Source: Glutinoglossum americanum
Taxonomy: Eukaryota; Ascomycota; Geoglossomycetes; Geoglossales; Geoglossaceae
Direction of reading: 5' to 3'
DNA length: 27,399 nucleotides
NCBI GenBank assembly: GCA_020080175.1
Contig: JAGHQL010000252.1
Span: 1 to 27,399 of the forward strand
In this document: one piece after another, positions 1 through 9,985 of the stretch
Numbering within the stretch: the first letter of the stretch is position 1
Layout: each line of letters begins with the position of its first letter
The notes under the pieces: model-generated
Database searches by the model: none
Seen by the model: only the letters and a program-made list of their open reading frames with translations
Told to the model about the DNA's origin: nothing
Translations under genes and position numbers: made by a program

Positions 1-462
1 CGAACATATATGGGTAAAACTCTCTCTAGCAACTTTTATGAGCCTCACCAACCCTCCATGCTGTACATGATACTAGAGGAGGAAATGGGAATAGCTGGGG
101 TAATATTTCTAGAGTAGATTACATATGATTACTTATGATTACTTATGATGAACTAACTCTATGCGGTAGTGGCTATAATGATAATGTGAATAATGGTCGG
201 GAGAGCTTGTCGCCTGTCCGCATAACACGAGTACACGGGAAGGGTCATTAAAAGCTCACTGATCACGGCTACAAGGGCTGATAACGCTCAGAACCAAACA
301 GCCATTACCTGTTCCTCCCAGGATGACCACGTGCTCCTAATTGAGCACATCCTATGCGGTGCCCAGCAGGTCCCCACTCCACCATGCCCGCTATTCCCAG
401 ATACAAGGATAGTCGTAACGCCTCTGCCATAAAAACGCCGTTTTATGCCAAACCATACCTCA
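1..462. other. Left-edge intergenic stretch, no gene seen
   Basis: This is downstream (3') of the PH-LRR gene on the minus strand. I find no exon-like frame with recognisable protein similarity. It should hold the 3' UTR and terminator of that gene. A short AT-rich tandem repeat (three 10-bp units at 117-146) is the only structure I can point to. Confidence 0.5.
117..146. repeat. Short tandem repeat, 3 x 10 bp
   Basis: Three consecutive units GATTACATAT, GATTACTTAT, GATTACTTAT, followed by a decayed GATGAACTAA. It lies in AT-rich DNA beyond the 3' end of the PH-LRR gene. It is probably a neutral microsatellite-like expansion. Confidence 0.6.
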
Positions 463-3400
463 TCAATCACTAACCTGCACATACAAACTTCCCTCTGGAC
501 TACAGAAGCCACTACCACCCCCCCGTGAAATACCATCTCCATCAATCAAAAGGCCGAATTTGGCTGACATCTCCTCACTCAGACTCGATTCTTTGTCTGA
601 GGGAGCTTCGCTCACACTGGATGCCTTCTCCACTAGCCCTAGGGCCGGTGTAGCTATCGCCGTTTCTGGCCGGCTGTTCTCGTCGCCTTCGTCAGGAGGC
701 AATGGAAGACCGCCTGCAATGCTGTAGTTCCGGGCTAGATAACTTTGTAGCCTTTGTATTTGGCGATCCCATTTCTCGTCCATTAGCCGCACCGCTGCTT
801 GGACATCTTGATCGGTGTACTCCGACAGTGTGTGCCGGGGTTGATGGCCACCAGTTTTCACAGCTGCTAGCGTACGACGGACTGAAGTTTTGTGGGTACC
901 GGTATTGACCTCAGTGCGTATAGACTGAATCTCTCGTTCAACTCTTTGAAGGATCTCCATCCGCTCTTGGTCCATACTGGGCAAATAGAGCACTGTCTTG
1001 TTCTTGGCAATACCGCCGACAAGGGCGGTAAGACCCTGGAGATTGATATCGTTATGTTCGCAGTAGACCTCTGTTAGAGAGCAATTCTGCTCGAGAACCG
1101 AAGATAGCGTGTTAGCACCTTGGAAGCCGAGCTTTTGATCTGTAACATAGTTAGTGCAAGGAGCTCCGGAGGAGAAATGATAACTTACACTCAATCCGCA
1201 GAACCTTTAATGCTTTGTTTTTTATAAGACCGGTTAATGCGTGGTTCAGACCAATACCAAACTTAGCAACCTCTAGGTGAGCATGTTCACCCGATATATC
1301 CAGCTCCTCAAGGGTATCATTGTCTGCAAACATTAACTTTAGGGCCTCGCACGTCTCGTCGCTAGCGTCATACGGTAGGGAGGCTTTTGAAATATCGAGA
1401 TATCTAAGAGTTTTGTTTTTTCTTACGGCCTTAATTAGTTCCCGGAAGTGGTCTTCCTTTTGGTAGTCCACCATCTTCATTGTCATGTGCGACGGAGTTA
1501 GGTTCCGGGCAACTGCCTTGACGAGAAGGCCATGATCTTTTTCTAACCTATTTTCGCTGACATGGCTGTAAAGGTTTAGCATCTCGGCCGTAGGAGAAGA
1601 ATACGAAGAAGGCTTACAGGTGGAGTTTCCGCGCCACACCAGGTGTGTGTGTCATAGAATGAAGAAAAACTGCTACATCACGACCAGTCAACCCGCATTG
1701 ATTGAGCCGGAGATCATGCAAGGAATCGGACATAGAGCTCGCTAGATACGCCGCAACCGCATCAACGGTCTGCTCGTTAACCTAACCTCCAATTAGCGAG
1801 TCTACGGGCGATGCCCCAACGCCAACTTACTGGGGTCTCGCTCAGGTCTAGCTCGGTCAACCTCCAAGAGAGCATCGTCTCGGGTGCAACAAGTGGCTCT
1901 GGACCAGACGTACGATGGACTCTTGAAAGGTTAAGCTTCCGAATGAACCCAAAGTGGCCGATCTGCCCCTGAAAGGACAAGGGGCTTAGACGAGCAAGAT
2001 TACCGGATATGTCGATCGATTCTAATGTATTCTCCTGAGATAGCATTGCATTGAGGATTAATTGCAGACTACGATCGGTCAGGCCACAGCGACTGACTTC
2101 CAGAGCACGGAAATGACTCGATTTTTCTACAGCAGCGTCCACTGATATCGAGTCAGAATGCGAGAGACGAAGCAGTTAGGAAGGAGCATACGGACCTAGA
2201 TAGTCAAGATCAGCTTCTCCTAGCTCTATTCCACTCAGAGTGATCCAGTCCAGGTTTGTTCTTTGCTTTCGACATAGTGGAAATAGTGCCTCGACAATCT
2301 CACACCCTGGGTCCTTCGTATTGGTGTCGTCATCCTGCGGTTTTCTCTCTATACATCCAGAAAAATCCATCCTTCTCAGTCTTTTGCTCTTGAGCGCTAT
2401 GGCTCGCAATTCTTGGATCAGCAACGACTTTTGGTCATGCCCCTTGATGTCGACAGCAGTTCCAGATCTTGTAGTCCATGCGACGTGGTCAGTACCATAG
2501 AAGTCACGGAGAGAATGAAGAACCTCGAGACTGATGCCACGAAATGATATCGAGCTGAACGATTCATTATACCGGAGTGCTCTGAGGAGCGCTAGTAGTT
2601 CAAGAACAGAATATTTGGGGCGGCGCGGATTTGTTGGCGGAAGAAGCGTGAATAATGGGGCTTCCTCAACGTCGTAACTGACTGCATAGCAGATATTCGA
2701 GGTATCTACATCATACGCAGCACAATATGCGGTAAGAGTACGGTCAAAGCATTTATGATCTTCTTCGTCGCCAGACTCCGTCAAAACGGTTTCCCCTAAT
2801 TCAGGAAGGGAGCTGAGAGTGAATGACTGGCTCAGCCACTCTGGTCTCAAGTACTCCGCCACTTCTCTTATGCGGAGAACTATTTCAGAAGCAAAAACAG
2901 ATGCAAGATGAAGAGTAGAAGGTTGTCGGAGTGGTGCCCTACTAACAGTTAACGCATGCCCGTAGAGTGAATGGATTATCATACCTGAATGTAAGTTCAA
3001 AGGCATCTTCAACCGCCTTGAAATTTATAGACGTTAGTGTGACAATGCCATAGGATGTTCGAGACGCTAGGTCGGTCAACGAAGTTGTAGAACTTCGACC
3101 GGTCCCTTTCGGCGCTGGTATTAAATGGATTTTGTATACACCAATCACAAGATAGCATACTGAAGAGTTCATTTTCGCCAGATCATCTACAGATCCCGAG
3201 CGTCCCTGAACTTTAGATGATGCCCTTTGAACAACCTTGAAAATTCGAAAGTGGGCCGGGTCATAGTCGCGTTCTTGCTCCAGCCTTCTCGCAACGTACT
3301 CCACTGAGCTTTGCGGGAACGGGGTCGGTTCTGTCAGTCGAGCCTTCTGGGAGGCGTTTCTGATAGATGCCAACCAAGACTCTGCTTCTCTAGGATCACC

Positions 3401-4232
3401 CAGTTGAAGTATCATAGTTGAGGAGTGGTTGGTCTCATTATCCATGTATGAAACCTCGATTGAAAAGTAGGGTCGCCCGTCCTCCACTTTATATGCAGCA
3501 ATGACTTGGTGCAATGGTATTCCCGAGCTGTTGTCAGCAGAGGAGTGGGAATGGATGGAACTGAGGTCTTGCGTGGAGCTGGCGGAGGCTATTGACGTAT
3601 GTCGCAGGTTATTGCCCATAGCGTTACTTCGTCCAAGAGATGCCGGTATGCTTCAAAGCTGTTAGCAAAAGGTTCTCATGTCAAAACCTAGACAACAATG
3701 CCACTCACGAGGGGAATGCCTCAGTGGCCCTGGACTGGCTTTTAAAGCGCAATAGTTGTTTGTCCGTGAGCACCAGGTATTCCTTACGTTTCCTGAACAG
3801 CCCGCCACTTGTTTGGACCTCTCCATGTTGTAACACCACCCTTTCAGGCACCAGCGCATCGGCTCTCTTACCCTCATCCACACACGAGTCCTTGGAGATC
3901 GTCCGATGCAGAAGAGCGTGAGCGTCTTCACTTGCCTGCGTCAGCCTTAACGATCCAAAGATTGACGACGGTCGAGCGCCTTTCGTCAGCCTCCCTGGTC
4001 TAAGTCTCGGAGAAGGCGGCTGTTTCTCATCGTTCAATTTCGAGCCCTCACCGTCAAACACAGTGAGAGACGAGCTCGAAAAGAACGATACAGGTCTCTG
4101 CTTTTTCGGCTTGAGAGCAGAGCCCTCAGTACCCGCATCATGGACAGGTGCAAGACTGTTGGATAATGACAACGGAAAGAAGCCAAAGCTCTTTCGCCGC
4201 TCAGCGGACCCGCTATCCGATGCTTTGGGCAT
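463..4232 (-). CDS. Large PH-domain / leucine-rich-repeat protein
   Basis: Seven exons on the minus strand: 4232-3709, 3650-2985, 2941-2196, 2141-1831, 1769-1618, 1565-1189 and 1139-463 (1150 aa). Order of parts: a basic, serine-rich N-terminus (1-120); a PH-like domain interrupted by a serine-rich insert (about 120-270, with FRKRKEYLVLTDKQLLRF); a second PH-like region (about 285-395, ending AFELTFRSR); leucine-rich repeats over about 450-980 (for example FRALEVSRCGLTDRS, KTLRYLDIS, LEELDISGEH); then a charged helical segment (ERMEILQRVEREIQSI) and a disordered tail. Tandem PH-like domains before ribonuclease-inhibitor-type LRRs recall CARMIL-like actin/membrane regulators and an uncharacterised fungal family. 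The function is inferred, probably membrane or cortical scaffolding. Intron 2 is only 43 nt; intron 1 ends in AAG. The last-exon end is the least certain, since a GTTAGT near the stop could be a further donor. Confidence 0.85.
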
Positions 4233-4969
4233 GACGGAAATTTGTCGTGATGTTTACGTGCCAGGGATGCTCTGCCTGACCAATGTATCCCCAATTGCCG
4301 GATCAATTAGCGCCGTTTCTTAGCCCCAATGCCGAACTGGCACGACCAATTGGCGCGCAGATCTGCAGGGTGTTCGAGAACAATGTAGTCACATTAAGAG
4401 AAGTAGGCCATGACAGGGAATGGAATGAAGTGCGGAACTGCTGCCTTTGACTTGCCACAGCCTGGATCAAACTTTCTCAACCGACAACACGGGATATGCG
4501 TATGTTGTACATGAAAAGTGCCAGAGTACTTGGTGCCTACCAGGTTTCAAACTCTCGGTAAGTTCACTGGCGCATCGGCGCATCGGCGGCTATCTCACCC
4601 AAGATCGCGCGGAAATGGAAGCGAAGAAAGCTCCGACGATCGGGCTCCGACGTCACCGACAGGACAGCCAATCAGCCGTGGCACCACCAAATATTCTCAC
4701 GCCTCACGGCGCATGCCTCTGGATTCCACCTTACTTCACATACCCGGTCGACCTCCAATTCAAACCCGAGGAATACACAGGCAGACCGGTATAAAAGAGT
4801 GGGGTATGTACATGTACCTTCTAGACATGTTGCACTCTACATAATCAAAACCTTGTGAAATCTCGTTGTTACCCTAATACTACATATGTGGTGGTACGGT
4901 GTAAGACGCTACCCATAGAATTCGGCGCCCCGCATCCTCACTCCCTTGAGACCTAGAAGGTGGCTCATT
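4233..4969. promoter_or_regulatory. Intergenic region upstream of PH-LRR gene and 3' of pet127
   Basis: About 740 bp without a supported gene. It must contain the minus-strand promoter of the PH-LRR gene and the pet127 terminator. Plus-strand promoter-like signals occur: GACGTCA at 4649-4655, CCAAT at 4668-4672 and 4755-4759, and TATAAAAG at 4790-4797. Open frames here (for example 4447-4794) carry no recognisable protein. A small direct duplication of GCGCATCG sits near 4570. Confidence 0.4.
4790..4797 (+). promoter_or_regulatory. TATA box on the plus strand without an obvious downstream gene
   Basis: TATAAAAG lies downstream of two CCAAT motifs and a CRE-like GACGTCA on the same strand. 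Plus-strand transcription from here would run into the 3' end of pet127 in antisense. No U1, U2, U4 or U6 snRNA-like start was recognised downstream. It may be fortuitous. Confidence 0.25.
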
Positions 4970-7662
4970 CTAGCTCTTAGGCACCGATTGCCCCAAAACA
5001 ATCTTATCCATGGTTGAATCGGTCTTATCTTGCTGCTTGCGCCATTTTCTCCCCGCCTCACTCAGGTCACGTATCGTACGCCGATAATAGTTTGTTGCCA
5101 AGTCCTCATCGGTAGTGTTGTTCACCTCCAGTGCCTTCTTCCTTCGCGTCTGGCACGCTCCATACAGGCTCCACGCCCGCGACGCCGAGGAAACCTCTGC
5201 TAGGGAATATTCCACTGCCCAGCTGTCCTGTTCGGTCAAATTATTCGGCCTGAGCACATAGCGTCCGTTTACTTTATTCCGAATACTCAGAGTCATTGCC
5301 AGCAGATCGCGGTCACCACCCTGTTGTTGCTCTTTCGCAACCCCCTCCAGCCATCCCTTGTCCGCCTTGTCCTCTGAATCTTCTATTTTCTCCCCACCCT
5401 GCCCTTCACACCTAGAAGCAAAATCTGCGTGGGGGGGCACACTACCCGTCTCTGTCGCTGACCCATTCGAATCGCCTTCCAAGACTCCTACAGGCGTTTC
5501 TCCCGGTGGCGCAAAACGATCGGAAGACCTCTCATCGTCCTGCAATTCTTGCTCCACTTTTGCTTGGATATTCTCCCACTCAGAACTTGATTCTCCTTTC
5601 ACCTCCTCGACCTCGTCATTCGGCTTGGCTGTCTCCCCCTTATTGAGCCCAAGAACACTGCGTTCAAATGCCTCGATTCTTTCTTGATTCGTCGCTTGAA
5701 TCTCCGCAATCTGTTCCTCGCTAACGGGTTCGGCGAAGATGTACATGAAAGGGACTATCGCCTCTCTAGTCTCGAAATGGATTCGCAAAGACTACAATGG
5801 TGTGAGCAACCCCCCTCTCCAGATCTATTGAAAAGCAGTACGTACCTTCCCTGGGTATTTGGCAGTAGCACGATCGAGGATTCTATTGAGAAGCTCTAAG
5901 CTCAGCTTGAACTGCCGATCCCCGGTGGTTATATCCGTGGTACCATGCAAGGCGAAATCCATCTCCGGCAGGCTAACATACTGAAATCCAAAGATTCGCT
6001 CGGTGTTATGGAAAGCCACGAATATTCCATCCATTCTTCCCATCCTAACCTGCAACGAATACTTCAAGAAAGCTGCCCGAACCATATCATAATATTCTCT
6101 CTCGTAAGACTCCCATTCCCCATATCGACCCTTGATCTCGTAGCCCAACCCAGTGTGATAATTTTCTGAGTTCATGCGGATAGAGACCACCGCCCTAGTT
6201 TTCAGGTCGAACATGCCTGTGCCAGGCAAGCGGGGGTCATGTGCATCAAGCTGGGAACGTAACACAAAATCGCGGAAAGTGCAGTAGTTATAAGATTCGG
6301 GGCTGTTTCTCTCCTCCTCTGATATAATGCCAGGACCCGACTTCCGATACCGCTCAAATTCAGAAGTTGGAAGTGTCAGCAATTTTTCCATAGATCTACC
6401 GAGCATACTGAGGATACTTGCACTATCGAATTCCTTGTCAGCATCAATCGCATATGAACCGTCTTTCCACCTTAGGAATATCGCTGAAGGACTTCGCTGT
6501 AAAATCGTGAAAGATTTTAGTTTCGTTGGAAAACCCTGCGAGAGATTGGAGGTGTTTAGTTCTCGCCAATTGGAGAGAAGGAAGTGAAAATGCGCAAGAG
6601 CACCGGTGGTACTGGAAGATGATCCAACATATTTCTTGCCACGCTCTTTCGCGAGCAACCGAAGCGATTCATCTCGCGAAGAGGTGATGTACTCCTTTAG
6701 AGCATTAAAATCAAATTCAGCAACTGGCATGATCGACTGTAAATAGGGGTCAAAGTTGTAAACCCTCGACCTCGGGTCTTGGAGGTGGTAGACTCCGGGA
6801 CTAAAGCTTAATATCAGCGATATCTATTCAGAGAATATATTGGCTTATGAATACATACTTAAAGAGGACTCTCTCTAGACCATAAGAGAGGCTCGGAGTT
6901 GGAGGTTGGTCACGCACGTTGATAGCTGTCGAGATCAGCCACTTAGATTATCACGGATGGAATGCGTACAAACTCACGCTGGATATCTAGCATAGACGAG
7001 TCGATCTCTAGTATATCGTTTGAAGATGTACCCTTCCGAGTTAGGCTCGGAACAACATCTAATGTAGATGAGTCCTCCACTATATTTTTTGAATGTTTAT
7101 GCCTCCGAATTAGACGCGGAACGGCCCCTTGGGGGGGGCAACTCTGGCGGAGAAGGGCTTCCTTAATCGTTGAATTTTGGGGAAGAGCATTTGAAAAGCT
7201 TGCTCCCTTTCGCCTCCTATTCCGACGCTTTATCGAGTAGACCTCTTTTTTCTCAGTTCTCCCGCCCCCCGGTAGAAGTCCCGATGCCTTCGAAGCCGTA
7301 ATATTAGCTCCCACTATGCGTCTCTGAGCCTCTAGTAATAATCTACTCGAATCATCGACAGAGATTTTCTTGAAAGAAGCCTTCGGAACAGGCGTTGGAC
7401 TTGGTCTCCTCCTCTTCTTGGCTCTCTTCTTAGTAGGGGTAGCACAACCCGCCGAAATAACCTCTGGAGTCTTCGCTGGTCCCACCTCCGCCTCATCATC
7501 GCCATCCTGCAGCTTCAACTCCCTAGTTTGCGATTGCGCGGTTGCAGCATAATTTCGAATTTGGCGGCTGCGAAACACAGCGGATATCTCTGAGAAGAAG
7601 CATGGAAAGCATATAAACCGACCGTTAAATTTGGAGGCACCTCGAAGCGCAAGCTTGATCAT
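4970..7662 (-). CDS. pet127: Pet127-family mitochondrial RNA processing/degradation factor
   Basis: Four exons: 7662 (or 7809)-6978, 6925-6859, 6800-5846 and 5791-4970. The family signature is rebuilt exactly across introns 1 and 2: PINVRDQPPTPSLSYGLERV, then NPGVYHLQDPRSRVYNFDPY and SIMPVAEFDFNALKEYITSS. Yeast Pet127 is a mitochondrial membrane-associated protein required for 5' processing and turnover of mitochondrial transcripts. I start at 7662 because the following residues (MIKLALRGASKFNGRF, a CFPC motif, then RQIRNYAATA) look like a mitochondrial presequence, giving 842 aa. An in-frame ATG at 7809 would add 49 residues (891 aa). A basic low-complexity linker (KKRAKKRRRPSP) precedes the conserved core, and the C-terminus is acidic, then helical. 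Introns are 52, 58 and 54 nt. Confidence 0.93.
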
Positions 7663-7809
7663 AGAAGCGTTTGTCCAGAGCGGCTGCTGTGTTAAACCGA
7701 TGGGCAATCCAGGAACAAATAATTTCTTAGCAAGGAGAAGTTTAGCGCTAGGAGAAAAAGGAACCGAGAGCGACTTGGATTGGCTAGGGACGTTGATACA
7801 ATTTACCAC

Positions 7810-8448
7810 AATTTCTCCGATAGTTATAGGCTAGATTAGCTTAGTCAGCCACATCCCAACAACGCCGACCACCACTCACTACCCCAGCACATGTCACTCG
7901 TTTGTTCCTAGTCAAAAGAGCCAAAATAAAGAGGCAACAGATCCTATCTCATAGTCACTTCGGGGTAAATAGGTGATCCTAATTGATCGCTAAACTGAGA
8001 CGGGTACACAGGAACAGGGCATTTACCTCCTCCGCTAAGATATGTTTTCTAGGTGCCTTCATGTGTGGGCATAATGCTGGGAAGTCACTTTCAACGAGAT
8101 GGACCTTATAGATATGTAGGCAAATTTAGAGATTGCGCGCAACTTGTATACATGTGGGATGCTGTGTGCTCATTGCTAGGTCTTCCGGGCATGCTCATTG
8201 GTTGTGGTCAATTAAAACTCCCACTCATGTTGGGCCCCACAATCATAGAACTCCAAACTCTTCCGCCACAGATACTCCTAATTGTACTTATACAAACATA
8301 CAAATGCAATACTTTCAGACGGCGGTTTACTATCAAATAGCCGTAACTGCTTGGGAATTTACTCCATACAGATATACGCAAAGAGTATGTCATGTCTCAT
8401 ACGCAAGGAGTCTACATATATCTTTCTTAGGATAGGCAAGAGATCTAA
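7810..8448. other. Intergenic region between homoserine kinase and pet127
   Basis: About 640 bp holding the pet127 promoter (minus strand) and the 3' UTR of the homoserine kinase gene. Two open frames of about 100 codons around 8053-8435 show no recognisable protein and no codon pattern like the neighbours. A near-direct repeat (TACGCAAAGAGT / TACGCAAGGAGT) lies around 8375-8412. Confidence 0.45.
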
Positions 8449-9663
8449 CTAGCTACTAGTAACAATAGCACCATCTTCCGCGGGTTCCAAAACTTTCCAA
8501 TCGCACTCTATACCCTCCTCCTTAAATTTTTCTAGAATCACACCGGCAATCCTCTCGATATTGTGAGTGGCTAAAGCAAGAATCGTAGGGCCTGCTCCAG
8601 AGAGACAGATTCCCATGAGTCCAGAATGTGATTTTGGAGTCATGGATTGTAGTATTTCTGTGAGTCCCGGTATAAGCGCCTTTCGGTATGGCTGATGCAC
8701 TTTGTCTTGCATCCCTTGGTAGATCATGTCGGCGTCCGGAGGAGACTCTCCAAGGGCAGTGGTCAAGAGTGCTATCCTTTGCATGTTGAAAACCTGTGTT
8801 TTGTCAGTCTCCGCCTCGAGTTAGCTCCACATGAAACGCGGTGGTCCCACCATATCCTTTCTCGAATACATTGTCGGCAGCACCTCTCTCGCTGTTGCGG
8901 TCGACACTTCAAATCGTGGTATTATCGTGATGGCTTTAATCTCGGGTGCCCATTTAAACTTTTTATAGTGCCCGATTCCGTGGGGTGGCTCCGGAGGCTT
9001 CAGCCCTGTGTCTAAGCCGCCAGCTGGTTCGGGTAACACCTCGCTCAGTGGTATCTCTTTGCGTTCCGTATCCGCGGGGTCAAGTTCGTTTAGGTATGTA
9101 CCAACGAACCCGCCATACAGAGCCGCAGCAACATTGTCAGGATGTCGCTCGATCATGAGACAATAGTCTAGCATCCGGGCCTTAGAGAGCCCTAGATTCC
9201 CAACTTCATTTGCAAGTATTACACCAGATACGACAGCTGCCCCTGAGGAACCAAGGCCCCGGCCTAGCGGGATTGGGTTGATAATGTGGACCCTTGTCTC
9301 TACAGGAAATACACGCTGACCGTGGCATTTCAGCACGTAAAGCGCTGTTCTTGTGATAAGGTTGTGGTCTGGAATCAACGGAACTTCCTTGGCCCCCTCT
9401 CCTTCATATGTAATGACACAGTTTAACGGAGCGTCAGACCGAGGTTTTGAAGTGTCAACGATGACCTGAAGCTCTAGCCATATCGATAGAGCTAGACCAA
9501 TTACGTCAAATCCAGGACCTAGCCAAATCGTGAGACAAATCGCCGGAATAGTTGCACAGGGGAAGAGATATCACCGATATTTGCGGAAGAACAGGGCACT
9601 TCTTTGCAAGGTCAGAACCCTTGCGGCATCCATTCAAGAATTGGACCTACTGATATTAATCAT
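8449..9663 (-). CDS. thr1: Homoserine kinase (threonine biosynthesis, GHMP family)
   Basis: Four exons: 9663-9651 (13 nt), 9601-9575 (27 nt), 9518-8851 and 8793-8449; 350 aa, the usual length. The enzyme phosphorylates L-homoserine with ATP, the step before threonine synthase. The N-terminus rebuilds the family start MINIKVPCSSANIGPGFDVI only if two very small exons are spliced. The GHMP ATP-binding motif PLGRGLGSSGAA is at residues 97-108, and the C-terminal glycine-rich GHMP motif MGICLSGAGPTI is present. Intron 1 (9602-9650) ends in AAG, intron 2 is 9519-9574, and intron 3 (8794-8850) joins RKDM to VFNMQR. The gene is divergent from the purine gene ade1, with 322 bp between starts. The product is expected to be cytosolic. 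Confidence 0.96.
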
Positions 9664-9985
9664 GACCGGGCCCTTTAGATCGCATATATGATTCGAGCGC
9701 GTTTCAACGGCTATGTACACCAAAGTCCTGTTGAGAGACTAAGTGTAGTTAACGAAGCTGTTGTGGTTTGGGGCTCATAGTACACATGTATAGCCTTAGC
9801 TAGTTAGTTGGAGGGTGGCTGACTAAGCATCACCCAGCCTAGCACCTGCCGATTGGTTGGATAAATAAATGCACCCCACCACTCAGCGATAAGGGATTTT
9901 ATTTTGAACGGCAACATTCGGCTTTTCTCTTGTTTTGATACACGTTTTTTTAGTGACCCCTGATACACAGACATACCATCTCAGT
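9664..9985. promoter_or_regulatory. Divergent promoter shared by thr1 and ade1
   Basis: 322 bp between the two start codons. On the plus strand, TGACTAA at 9820-9826 is one base from the Gcn4/CpcA consensus TGACTCA, and an ATAAATAAAT stretch (about 9862-9871) could act as a TATA element for ade1. In yeast both the threonine and purine pathways respond to Gcn4. Coregulation here is an inference from position and this weak motif. Confidence 0.4.

Noticed and set aside
4447-4844. Plus-strand open frames between the PH-LRR gene and pet127
   Set aside because: No family similarity, no codon pattern like the neighbours, and they overlap promoter-like DNA.
8053-8435. Plus-strand open frames of about 100 codons downstream of homoserine kinase
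   Set aside because: Composition is like noncoding DNA, no conserved motif is seen, and they overlap each other in different frames.
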